Assembly (NCBI GenBank): GCA_029721435.1
Contig: CM056576.1
Coordinates: 71,937,876 to 72,001,875, forward strand
DNA: 64,000 bases
Source of the DNA: Gymnothorax reevesii
Taxonomy: Eukaryota > Chordata > Actinopteri > Anguilliformes > Muraenidae
Direction: 5' to 3'
Positions 1 to 10,739 of this stretch are shown here, one piece after another; the stretch's first letter is position 1, and each line of letters begins with the position of its first letter. The notes beneath the pieces were generated by a model. That model worked only from the letters and a program-made list of their open reading frames with translations, had not been told where the DNA came from and searched no databases. The translations under genes and the position numbers were made by a program.

Positions 1-600
1 TTAATCCGGAAAAAGATAATGGAATTCGCACGCAGACAAGTAAGAATGATCTGACTCCGATAATGTGGTTATCCGACGTTGAACTAAAGAGAACACGAGC
101 CTGTGGCGTTTTTCCCAATAGCATAGTTGCAGAAATTTATACGTCCATTCAGTCAGTGGTTCTAACTATGGAAGTTAGCATCTGTGACTTCGGGAAGCGC
201 ACCCCTGAGCAATGCCATATTAAAGTTACGGAACAGCAAGTCAACTATTTTTCCGAGATTTTTGAGTTGAAATCAATAGTATTACTTCCCTGTCAAAGTC
301 GTTTTTAACATTTGTTATTGCATTTGTGTTTTAAAACAGAATCTCAAACCATAATTAAACCTTTATCGGCGGCTATGCTTTGTGTTCCGTACATCAGAGG
401 GCAGTCTGCAGTGGTCAGACTTCCATTTCCGGTGAAAAGTGATCGTGAACACGCACCCTAGGTCGGAGTTCCACGAGCCGGAACCGTTGTCATGGACACC
501 TCGGAAACCAGCGCGTTCATAAGCCCCACACTACGCATGTGTGAGCAAAAATCACACAGCGCATGTCCGCGTGGCTCCGGAAGCTTGGCCCCCATGTCGG
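1..600. repeat. Segment duplicated at 3296-3642 (copy 1)
   Basis: Bases 1-28 and about 277-600 recur at 3296-3642 in the same order and orientation with few mismatches. The block at about 29-276 is absent from the second copy. The shared part includes the stretches around 360-540, with the same GC-rich landmark bases. The open frames here (63-308 and the minus-strand frame at 517-789) resemble no family I know. The repeat structure is directly visible; its identity is unknown. Confidence 0.7.
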
Positions 601-941
601 CACCATGGACCTATAAGGAGATCTGGACGCACAACTCTGGTCGACCACACACGCCTCCATGGTCCTAGCGGCGAATGTGATATTGCAGGTCACGTGATGC
701 CATGGGGGCCAAAAAGAAATTTCTCCATAGGGAATAATTGAAAAAGACACGCTGAGAAATCCGTGAATAATTTTTTTTGACAGCCACAAATTATCGATAC
801 CGAAACGGTTTATTTTTCTATTTTAAATCATTAATCCCTCGTTTCTCGGCAAAGACAAAATCTTTTATTTATATTCAGGCTATGCGAACACCAACGGGTC
901 CTCATATGTAAGCGCGTTCCCTCTCCTCCGAATTTAGCACT
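601..941. other. No recognisable gene
   Basis: This is non-coding-looking sequence between repeat blocks. It turns AT-rich after 720. I see no conserved motif. Confidence 0.4.
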
Positions 942-2400
942 GCAGCGGATGTGAGTGGGTGGAGCAATGGGCTTTCCTTGCCGTCTGTCTGTTTAACATT
1001 ACAAACGAAGCCAAATCGGTGAAGTGAGCTGGCCAGCCACGGAGCATATGTATTGAGCGACAAAAAAAACGCAAGTTAAATAAAGGCAAACCGGAAAATA
1101 AGTTTGCGCGTTATTATTTTAAATCAAATTTATTACTAGCGTGAGCGCATTTATACTCGTTTTATCAACCTTTTCTTTGTTTTGCGATAATTATGAGTAC
1201 CCAGATAGCAAACTCCTCCGCTCCGGATTTGCCTTGACTCTGGAGCCAGGGCAGATCCGGAGCGGAGGTGCTTGCAATCTGGGTAACCATAAGAGCACAT
1301 TAACTAACTAAGTTGGCTAACTTGCGTTTCTTTTGTTGCTCAGTAAATTTTTGCCATTTTAATTGCTGAATGGCCGTAATACGTTATAATATGTTACTTA
1401 GCACCTCGATTGCTGCACTTCATGCGGCGCGAGAAAATGTACAGTAAGCTAAGGCCGCTGGTGTGACATCCTAGAACCATGACGCAGGCAACACTCACCT
1501 TACTTATTCAAATTAAAATGAAATGGTTAAATCCATGAATTGCATTGTGTATTGCCAGTACTTTGAATAGGACCAATTCGCATCACTCTATTCTGATGCG
1601 TTATGCTTAACGTGTCAACTGAGTTGCATCTACCGCAACTTAATGTGCGTTTATAGCAGTATATAAATTAATTTCGAACACTGCTTAGCGATCCATTTAT
1701 CAGCCTAACCATTCTTCGTTGTTAAATTACTTACCGACCTTCATACATGATGACGAAACTTTTCGGCAACTTGTCTTGTGAGATCCAAAATGAACTATTT
1801 TTGTTCATGATCCGAACCAAGTGGGTGGAACAACGCGCATTCCTTGCCGTCCGTCTGTGATGAACATTCTTTATGTGGCCAAGTCAATCAAGCGAGCCGG
1901 CATTACGGTGCAAATATTTTATCCATTTTATTTTAATTGATGAATGGCCGTAATATACTCGATCGCCACACTCCATTATGTAGTGCCACAAAATGTACAG
2001 TAAGCTAAGGCCGCTGTTGTGATATCCTAGAAGCATGTATACGCAGCTAACACTCACCTCACCTTTTCATTGTTCATGGTTATCATTGTAATGAGTTGTA
2101 TATTTCCATTACTTTGAATAACACCAATTCACATGTCTGTATTTTGATTTGCGAACTGGTGATATCTTGACCGCAGTCATCAACTGTCAGCTGTGTAGCA
2201 TCTAAAGTAATGTCCATATGAGTGCATTTATTGCAATAGATAAATTCAGTTCGAACACTGCTTAGCAAACCATTTATTAACCATTCTTCTGTCTAAAATT
2301 AATTACTGACTTTCATACTCGACGACGAAACTTTTCAGCAACTTGACAGATGACATCTAAAATGTTCATTTTTTGTCCATGATCCGAATATCCATGAAAG
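942..2400. repeat. Two tandem copies of a dispersed repeat (third copy at 50490-50880)
   Basis: Copy A spans about 942-1800 and copy B about 1806-2400. Shared landmarks occur in the same order: a GTGGGTGGA block followed by CCTTGCCGTC, the GAATGGCCGTAATA block, the ACAGTAAGCTAAGGCCGCTG block, the CGAACACTGCTTAGC block and a GACGAAACTTTTC block. Copy A carries about 290 extra bases (about 1046-1350) that include the foldback at 1198-1285. A third, diverged copy lies at about 50490-50880. No coding potential is recognised, so this is probably a non-autonomous element or satellite-like unit. Confidence 0.7.
1198..1285. repeat. Short foldback (hairpin) element
   Basis: The two halves are near-perfect reverse complements: a left arm beginning TACCCAGATAGCAA and a right arm ending TTGCAATCTGGGTA. 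Both arms carry the CTCCGCTCCGGAT core around a short loop. It lies inside the extra sequence of repeat copy A, so it looks like a miniature inverted-repeat insertion. Confidence 0.75.
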
Positions 2401-3295
2401 CACTGAACATGCATAAGTTACACATTTTTTGCGGTACAGCCTTTATTAGATCGAAGTTTTGGGGAGGTGGAAACGTCAGAGTATAATGAATCCGAACATC
2501 TAATGTTCGTGAGCAGCATCTGATATCAACCGGAGTGATGCAGGTAGATTCGACGGTGTGGCTGATTTTCATCTGAACGAAAATAAATACGAGATCTAAA
2601 AGAATGCAACAGTTGGTAGCGTATATGCACATTCTGTACCCCATGTCGGATGTAGCTGTCATCATCCATCTGCTCACCCCCACCACCTGTCATATTTGTC
2701 ACCCCCAAGGCATTATTTACATATATATATTAAAAATGTTTTCAAATAGATTTTTGTGTGTTTTGTCAGTTTTTGATTTTTTTTGCCAGCTCTGCGTAAC
2801 GTTAGAAGATGAACTCAAGTACTCAAAATCAAAAGGGGTTTAATGCTTAACTTTCGCAGAGCCGGCCATTATCATAAAATCTACCACAAATACAATCGAT
2901 GTTAACTCGCACTTAGAAATGAAACGTAGAAACGGTATTAAAATTATAACCGAGAAAGACTTTATTGGAAAGGGCTTTGGGGATGGATAGAAAGGCACGG
3001 CCTCTGGTTCGCTGACATGCAGAAATTCATGGATGAAATGTTCAGTGCACTCCAAGAGGCTCAGATATCTGGGGAAGGACAGAAAAAAGGAGCTTTAAGG
3101 GAAAAATAACGCTGTACAACGTTCGTGACATTTCACGGTAGACCCATTATACTCCACGGAATGGTTATAAGTTACGTAAGCTAAAAGTAAATTAGCTTAC
3201 CAGAATTGACAAAAGTTTAAAGCTCCTGACTTTAAAACATATCAGTTTATAAGGTAGGTGAAGTTAGTTGTGTTGTGTGTTCGGTTTATTGTCTT
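2401..3295. other. No recognisable gene
   Basis: This stretch is AT-rich and has several short open frames on both strands, none resembling a known protein. A short TA run is at about 2720. No repeat partner was found inside the window. Confidence 0.4.
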
Positions 3296-3642
3296 TAATC
3301 CGGAAAAAGATAATGGAATTCGCAGTATTACTTCCCTGTCAAAGTCGTTTTTAACATTTGTTATTGCATTTGTGTTTTAAAATAGAGTCTCAAACCATAA
3401 TTAAACCTTTATCGGCGGCTATGCTTTGTGTTCCGAACATCAAGGTGCAGTCTGCAGTGGTCAGACTTCCATTTCCGGTGAAAAGTGATCGTGAACACGC
3501 ACCCTAGGTCGGAGTTCCACGAGCCCGAGCCGTTGTCATGGATACCTCGGATACCAGCGCGTTCATAAGCCCCACACTACGCATGTGTGAGCAAAAATCA
3601 CACAGCGCATGTCCGCGTGGCTCCGGAAGCTTGGCCTCCATG
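3296..3642. repeat. Segment duplicated from 1-600 (copy 2, with internal deletion)
   Basis: It matches 1-28 joined directly to about 277-590, so it lacks about 250 bases found in copy 1. The two copies diverge after the TCCATGTCGGCA block, where copy 2 continues into a 91-bp tandem duplication. Confidence 0.7.
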
Positions 3643-3824
3643 TCGGCACGCTGCGCCACTGAGCAATTTCCATTGAAATGAATGGGCGGCCATTTTCCAA
3701 TTGTATATCCAGTGAAATATAAAACATCCTTGGTCGGCACGCTGCGCCACTGAGCAATTTCCATTGAAATGAATGGGCGGCCATTTTCCAATTGTATATC
3801 CAGTGAAATATAAAACATCCTTGG
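3643..3824. repeat. Two exact-length 91-bp tandem copies
   Basis: The block beginning TCGGCACGCTGCGCC and ending AACATCCTTGG occurs twice back to back (3643-3733 and 3734-3824) with essentially no differences. This indicates a recent duplication. The minus-strand frame at 3504-3842 is open only because it runs through both copies. Confidence 0.9.
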
Positions 3825-3863
3825 ACTGAGCCCTACCCCCAATGCTCAGCGCACCAGCCTACA

Positions 3864-4009
3864 ACTATCACACATTTAGACAGATTTGTGAACATTGTTT
3901 GAGAGAAATTGTAATATTGTGTATCTGGAATGAATTTTAGATCCTTGAGTCCATCTCATGGCAAATGGGAGCAAAAACAAGAGTGTTGCGTTTATATTTT
4001 TATTGAGTG
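3864..4009 (+). mobile_element. Solo end of a Tc1-like transposon
   Basis: About 146 bp match the right terminal inverted repeat of the intact Tc1-like element at 39975-41604, in the same orientation. The match runs from the ACTATCACACATTTAGAC block through to the outer GTTTATATTTT...GAGTG end. No transposase or left end is nearby, so this is a truncated copy. Confidence 0.85.
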
Positions 4010-4201
4010 TTAATTGTCACTTATTTTATTAAGCGCTCTATGTCACTTGAACTATTGGCACTTAACACGTTGACTTCCGACTGCGAGACAACTCGTAATG
4101 GCTGGGGCTAGACCTGAAAATCCGGGGGAAAATATCCATCCCTTTATTGACGACAGTTTTGGCTAGTTCTAGATGGTTTTCCTTTCTTAAAACGTTTTCC
4201 A

Positions 4202-5138
4202 ATACAAGAATAGTCAAATGGCAATTGAAGACACGGCTTTCCCCCATGCGATCTAACGGCGACAAAATAATGGGCTACATTCAGTTCAGTACAGAAGAAT
4301 AATTTAATTATAATTAGGTCTATGGACCGGCACTCTGCGACTATATTTCAGAGCTCTTCAGCGAATGAGAGTAATTCTGGTGACAAGTAGGCTACGTGCT
4401 TTCGTTCGTTAACATTTTCCAATCGGACAGCTGTCTCTTTTTGTTTTACAGCCAGTTGCGTGACCGTGCTGCAAACACAGGTGTAACGTTACGTATTTGG
4501 CACCGAAATGACCTTCATTCGCTAATGAATTCTAAAATTCTGCTCTCGCTGGAAAAAAATTACCGTAGCTAAGTGCTAGTGCAAAGACCTATTTATAATT
4601 AAATTATCTCTTTGTACTGAAAGTTGCCAGAGCTGCCAACTCTCACGCATTCCGCGCGAGTCTCGCGCTTCTTATTAGCACGTTCCAGTGCTGTAGTCAG
4701 CGATTATTCAGTTAATGCGCAATTAAGAGATTCTCTTGCAGAATTACAGTCGTTATGCACGATAGTTAATCAGTTTCACGTACATTACGGTTCATTTTCC
4801 CACTGGTGACATAGATCTCGGGAGTCATGATCGATTTCCTTCTTTACTCGGGAATTGGAAGCCATGGAATGGCATGAAGACATTTCAAATAGTCTTATTC
4901 CATTCAAACAATAAAATGCACAAGGACTTAAATTATGCGTAAGAATCTCAAATGTACGCGCTGATTGAACAGTTGCTGACTTCGGTGAATTTGCCTTCAA
5001 AATGCGTTTGACCAACGCCATATGCATGAGAATGCGTAGAAAGTTGGTAGCCCTGATGTAGCCCATTATTTTGTCGCTGTTGGATCGCATGGGGGAGAGA
5101 CGCCGTGTCTTCAATTGCCACTTGATTATTCTTGAATT
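4202..5138. mobile_element. Foldback element with roughly 80-bp inverted arms
   Basis: The arm at 4202-4280 is the reverse complement of 5055-5138 with a handful of mismatches. Both contain the GGCAATTGAAGACACGGC and CCCATTATTTTGTCGC blocks in mirrored order. The 780 bp between the arms have no recognisable coding region. A non-autonomous DNA transposon is likely; target duplications are not clear, so the superfamily is unknown. Confidence 0.6.
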
Positions 5139-5639
5139 ATTTTTCCCCCCTTATTTAAATCTGTGTTCATGCACAGCCGCAGACCTGTGTTCTTAGCCAG
5201 GGTTGGCCTATTGAATCCGTTTACATTTTTGACTTTCACACAGCTCTGCAGAAGCAGAGGTATACATTTAGGTATCAATGAACCTTTTTTGGTATTTTTA
5301 TTTGAATCTCTTTTCATGTGAAACATAAGGCCTAGGTTCTCATTCAGGGTTGATCAGTAGCTACTTCAATGCTCTTTACTGTTTTATTTGCACAGCTCTG
5401 GAGCTCTGTATGAGCAGAATTATGCCTATTTGTATAAAGTATAGACTATTGTTGTGGAGATTTGATTTAACATAACTGTGTATCGCTTTCCATCAGAAAA
5501 GATATGCTGCTCACATTTATTTTCACAGCTGTGCCTTCTTGAGCAGAGAAACAAAACCTTACAGATTTTCTGTGTGGTCCAAGTCTTGTAGATTTTGATA
5601 TTCTGATGATGTTGAGTAAAATGATGTTCTGTTCAAGTT
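5139..5639. repeat. Imperfect tandem units of about 130-160 bp
   Basis: Three related segments each carry a TTTCACACAGCTCTG-like block followed by GAGCAGA-like sequence (about 5236, 5390 and 5522). The similarity is weak, and the stretch leads directly into the Gypsy integrase relic. It may be part of that retroelement copy or an older tandem repeat. Confidence 0.35.
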
Positions 5640-7485
5640 CTCCAGAAGGGGCACTCTGCTCGCCTGGCGGATCACACGAGGTTTCATCGGACCAAGCGGT
5701 TCTTGGCCCGATGTTTTTGGTGGCCCAGCATGATTGTGGACATCCGGGAATTTGTGGTGGCGTGCTGTATCTGCGCTAGGAACAAGGTTTCCCATTTCCC
5801 CCCCTCTGGTCTGTTGCGGCCGTTGCCTGTTCCCAATTACTCATGGATAGGGCTGGCTATTGCCACTGATTTCCTGAATCGATTCGATTTCAATTCACAA
5901 GGTCCTGATTCGATTTCCAATTCGATTCAATATCGATTCAATATCGATTCATTGAAGGATATTTCAGCCACAGAACCTGTTTTGCTTGAATATGAAAGGG
6001 AGTCTTAGAGAACTAATGGCAGAAATTATACTTTCAGTTGAATTATTCATAAGAAACCTTCTAACTAGGCACAATATTTGAAATATTAAAGTTCATACTA
6101 AAAAGTGACCCCAAACTCGTTTCCTGAAAATACTTTTTATTGACCAACACATTTGATCAATCAACATAATAAAGTGCAACATAGACTTAACAGTCAGTAG
6201 ACTATTATTCTCTGAAACTGGGTCAATATTACATGCTTCACTTTACAGGTTCATTTTCTAGTAAATGTTATTGAATTTAAACCAATAGGCCTATCCTTGC
6301 CCAAAATACCCCACATGGACATGTTCGACTGTACAGAAATTAATATTGATACATTCAACAAAGTTTAATTCGAAAACTGGTTGAAATGGTGGACAAAAAT
6401 AGGGACATGTTTTATTACTAATCTTCCACCCAACGCTATTATTGAAACTATATCTCTCATCGCATGTAATTGAGCTTAAAATAAAGATCTGATACCAAAA
6501 TTTATATTCAACTTTGATTTTGTTCTGTCATCATTTTGGCTTGAAAATCCGACAACAATTTACCCTTCCGTGCGTGACCAGTCGTGTCCACTGCAGTTAC
6601 ATACGGATCACAGTACATTTGTATCGTCAACAGGTAGTTTCGCATTTGCAGCATGCTTTCTATCAGTGAAACACTGCTCGATGTACATTAATATGACACG
6701 TCATCAAAATACCTGTACCTGCAATTAACTTATTCATTATTATCCGTTACGTCCAGAAATTCATTACCCACGAAGTTTTTTTTTTTTTTTTGAGGTTTTG
6801 TACTTGAGTCTTCTTTTTTTGAACTGGGACTTTTACTCTACTACATTTAAATAATAAAAAGTATACTTTTACTTCGTTACTTTGACACGGGCCATCCTCG
6901 TTACATATTAAAATATGAATGTAATTCATCATTTAAGGATTATCTGGATTTGGCGTGTTCGAGAAGAACGGTGCTCGGCGGGGTTTCTTAGGCGCCGTGC
7001 GCAGACGTGTCCACCAGCAGACATGGAGCTGCAAATTTATGCATGCAGAACAATACTGTATCACTAGATGGCACTCCTGGATCAGTTATTGAATATTCAC
7101 AAGCAAGATGGAATCGATCTTCGAATAAAATGAATCGATATTGAAAATTTAAATAAAACTCGATCTGAATGGGAAAATCGATTTTTTGAACCCAGCCTTA
7201 CTCATGGAGCCATATTGCTCTAGATTTTGTTACGGGCCTGCCTATTTCTGAATGCAACACTGTCATCTTGATCATGGTCGACCACTTTTCTAAGGCTGTC
7301 TACTTTATCGCCTTGCCTTAGCTCCCTTCCGCGCGGGAGACAGGCCGTCTTGTTGTGGACCATGCGTTCTGGCTGCATGGTCTCCCACAGGATGTGGTCT
7401 CTGATCGGGGCCCACAATTTTCGGCTAAATTCTGGCGTGCTTTCTGCAACCAGTTAGGGGCTGCCGTGAACCTTTCGCTGCTAGT
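5640..7485 (+). pseudogene. Ty3/Gypsy integrase relic, split by a hAT-like insertion
   Basis: The coding strand holds two pieces of one integrase. About 5650-5839 encodes the HHCC zinc-binding domain: histidines in HSARLADHTRFHRT, then CCICARNK, followed by the linker VSHFPPSGLLRPLPVP. About 7209-7480 continues the catalytic core with [49 protein letters not shown] and FCNQLGAAV, so the first two catalytic aspartates (in LDFVTG-type and SDRGPQF-type contexts) are visible. In living elements this enzyme inserts retroelement cDNA into the host genome. This copy has a stop after FIALP and no protease, reverse transcriptase or downstream part within reach. The reading resumes at the same codon region after the inserted element at 5848-7200 is removed. 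It is a dead fragment. Confidence 0.88.
5848..7200. mobile_element. hAT-like non-autonomous transposon (1353 bp) with 8-bp TSD
   Basis: The element starts TAGGGCTGG and ends CCAGCCTTA. It is flanked by the 8-bp direct repeat CTCATGGA (5840-5847 and 7201-7208), exactly the target-duplication size of hAT transposons. Both subterminal regions are crowded with ATCGATTC-type motifs (about 5878-5950 and 7105-7195), as is usual for hAT ends. There is no transposase open frame, so it must have been moved by another copy. Poly-T and AT-rich sequence fills the middle. It interrupts a Gypsy integrase, and removing it with one target copy rejoins that reading frame. Confidence 0.88.
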
Positions 7486-9400
7486 TTAATGCTGCAAGAT
7501 TCAGTGGTTAAGCTAAATGCAATTGGAAGCATGTCATCCATTTTGCAGCAGCAACTCAAACTACACAAAAATTTGCTGTTTAGAACAGAGAGTGATTCCA
7601 TTTCAGTGCATCTGGTAACTCAAGCTCATTCATACCAACCGGTCTGTTGGAAGATAATTCAACAATATTTTCCATGGAAAACCTTAACGGCCAACAAAAA
7701 AAATGCACATTCAATCTGCTAAATGTCTGTTGAGGGACATGTACGATCAAGTATTCAAATGTTCAAATTTGGCCGCCCTCTCACAAACATTCATTGTGTG
7801 AAAAATGAATAAATAATCACTGAACCAACAATGGAGACATCCTAATTATTTTGAAAAAAAAATTTAAGGCATAAGATCGGGTCTGCTTTGCTTTCTTTCT
7901 TTTTACTTTTTCATTGTACTATGTTTAAATGAAGGGGACATCATGCCTCAAATTGCATTTTATTTTAAAACTGGAATATAAAATATTTTACTGTATGTTT
8001 GCTGTTTTAAGATTTTATGGAAACATTAGAAAATCTTGATTGTTGTTTTAATTTAAAACCATGTGTGAAAGTTCCAAACTTCATATATTTTACAGATTAC
8101 AGGGAAAGCAAAATCATAATTGTCTCTCCTTTTTTTTCATTTATTTTGATGATCCAAAAAATAATCTGATCCGTGACTTAAAAGTGATACTCTCTGAACC
8201 GAATCAGATCCATTGCACCCTTTAATTACTGCTAATATTCGTCCTTGCCAATTGACTTCATGACATTTTGTTGGAAGTGTTATGGGAAGGCTGCTCTTGT
8301 GCAACCTTGTCCTGGCTACTCATGGGTCCTTCCTCACTCAGTAGAAATAAATGCTTTGAGATGGCCAGCAAGATGGCTGCTCCGTCACAACTTCTAGTTC
8401 AATCGAAGATTGAGGAGGAAATACAAATAAGAAAATTGATATGCACCCCATATTGAAGGTTTTTAGCTCCTCAAAGAGGCCCCTCCAGACAAACCCAAGC
8501 AGAGACTTCACAAGGTCCAGTTCTGAAAGTTGGTGTAACACTCCCACCTGCTGGATAAATTACATTAACTCTTCCAGAATTAAACTCAACTTATTCAGGG
8601 ACGGGGATGGAGTTGAACCACACCTGCATACGGGCTGTATTTTTATGTAAGGAAAAACAAAACATTACCAAAAATCCAGACGGGATGGTTATGATACAAA
8701 CATTATTTGTATATATTTGTTAAATTCTTTAATCTGTCTTTTTTTCCCCATTTTCACATAGTCTCTAAAATACTTACATACAAAGTGTGTTGTTTTGTTG
8801 CTGGACAGAGTTGGCACCAGCTGAAGTATTAGAGTGACACACTTCAGATTAGCCCCAGAGATGGTGTTACAACCCCCATGGACCTAGGGGTGCATGGGGT
8901 AGGTAACTGGTTGTGGTGGAATGGGCCAGAAGGTCTTAAAATGTAACAGGTGGGGAAACAGTAAAAATAATAATAAAACACCAACAATGCAGCAATTAGT
9001 GCTCAAGTGTTTACTTATTGTGGCTGGAGATAGAGGTAGGATACACAAAGACAGTCAAGACACACACTACCAGAGTCAAAGGACGCTGGATGTTGCCAAA
9101 ATAACCAAAAACAAGGTAACTAACACCAAGAGTTTTCTAAACTAATGTTCAAAACAAAAGCCTAACATCTCAGCAGAATAAAAGACATAAAACTCTAACC
9201 AGACTTAATTTTCCATTGCATCACTTCCCGCTTGAATCTAGAGCATCAACGGGGTTGCCTTATTGATAATGCAGTAGCGTCTTCTAGTGCGTGTAGGCTG
9301 TGTCTATGAGCGGTCTATTTGTAACTGGCACAGATTGACGATGACTGGTCATTTGATGCGACAAATTTTATTATTATTATTAAAATGAGAAGATGAGAAG
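7486..9400. other. No recognisable gene
   Basis: Mostly AT-rich sequence with short open frames (7489-7722, 8268-8650, 8921-9145) that resemble no family I know. No repeat partner was found elsewhere in the window. Confidence 0.35.
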
Positions 9401-9895
9401 ATGGCGCCATTATATGTGGCTGGCCGTCTACCTCTGTTAACTCTTCGATGTATTGTCCTGTTTTTATTGCTTTTATCTCACAAAGAGTCATCACTACTGG
9501 TGTATGATCACCTGAGTCTTTTAAAAATCCGCAATTCTGTAGACAAACTACGATCCAGGACTTTAATGGTCAGACAAAGCAACCGCCGCCTGTTCTGGCA
9601 TCTGTACCCTCTTACAGATGGCGTCTACCTGCATGGTTACTATGCAACAGCCATCGCAGAAGATGAGGAAAGAGTAATATGCTGGCTGAGAGCTCACCTG
9701 TCTTCGTCCTCCACGTACAACCCACGCCGCCTGCCCTTTGATCTCTCCAGGCAGTACGCCGGCTACGATATCCGAGGGTCTGTGGATTACTCCTACCGGT
9801 GGCTGCTGCCGGTTGTACCGGAGGCCGGGCACCCACTTCCCTCCCACGACGATCCACAGATGGGGCTGCACACCGCAGAATCTCTGCTCGGTTAA
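9401..9895 (+). CDS. Open frame at the 5' part of the L2-type LINE copy
   Basis: A 164-residue open frame starting MAPLYVAGRLP with a hydrophobic N-terminus (residues about 10-30). It lies just upstream of the endonuclease domain in the same orientation. The following sequence, in another frame, reads ALINTRSK, the usual start of an L2 endonuclease. This frame is therefore probably the 5' coding part of the LINE rather than a host gene. I cannot assign a domain to it. Its openness over 495 bp is notable given how broken the rest of the element is. Confidence 0.4.
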   Translation: MAPLYVAGRLPLLTLRCIVLFLLLLSHKESSLLVYDHLSLLKIRNSVDKLRSRTLMVRQSNRRLFWHLYPLTDGVYLHGYYATAIAEDEERVICWLRAHLSSSSTYNPRRLPFDLSRQYAGYDIRGSVDYSYRWLLPVVPEAGHPLPSHDDPQMGLHTAESLLG

Positions 9896-10739
9896 CCGGG
9901 CCTCCCAACACACAGATCAACGCTTGGTTAGCATGGCCCTGATTAACACCAGATCCAAATAAAACTTTTATCCTAAATTACTTTTTTACATGGTATATAT
10001 TGGATTTTTCTCTTGTTGACTGAAACCTGGCTGAAACCAGGTGAAAACAGTGCATTCTTTGAGCTCCTCCCACCCAGCCGTTCTTTCTTCAGCTCCCCGC
10101 GAGTTTCGGGGCGAGGGGGGGGCCTTGCTGCTGTGTTCAATGACAGTTTTAAATGTCTGCTTCTACCCACAGGTACATACTCCTCCTTTGAACTGCGTTT
10201 GTTTGTGGTGGAGTTTGCAAGGCCTGTGTTGTGTGCTGTTGTCTATTGCCCTCCGAAATATAATAAGGACTTTATTCATGAGTTTTCTGAGTTTCTAGCA
10301 GACATTCTCCCTCAATATGATAAGCTCTTGATCTGCGGGGATTTTAATGTTCATGTTTGTTGCCCATCTGACTAATTCGCCACTAACTTTAAAAGTCTGT
10401 TGGCAACATTTAATTTAATTCAATCTGTGGATAAACCAATGCACCATCTTGGGCACACCTTGGACCAGGTTATCTGATCCGGGCTCTTAGGGCCGGTTCA
10501 TACTCTACGCAAGGTACGCGAGCGCGAACACAAGGTAACGCATCGAGCAACGCAAGGTTGCCATCTTGCGTCCTTGTGTAGCAAAGTGTGTCGTCCAAAT
10601 TTTTGTAACGCAACGCATCGACCCGTGTATTTCCGTGAGATTCCAATAGGGGAGATAAAGCAAATAATGCACCATACGCTGTCTTCAACACACAAAAAAG
10701 AAAAAAGGAGGAGGAGACTTTGCTACCCCCTATTGCATG

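Noticed and set aside
517..3842. Minus-strand frames at 517-789 and 3504-3842 sharing SFRSHADMRCVIFAHTCVVWGL as a gene pair
   Set aside because: The shared peptide only reflects the duplicated DNA segment; there is no domain, and the second frame runs through a recent 91-bp tandem duplication.
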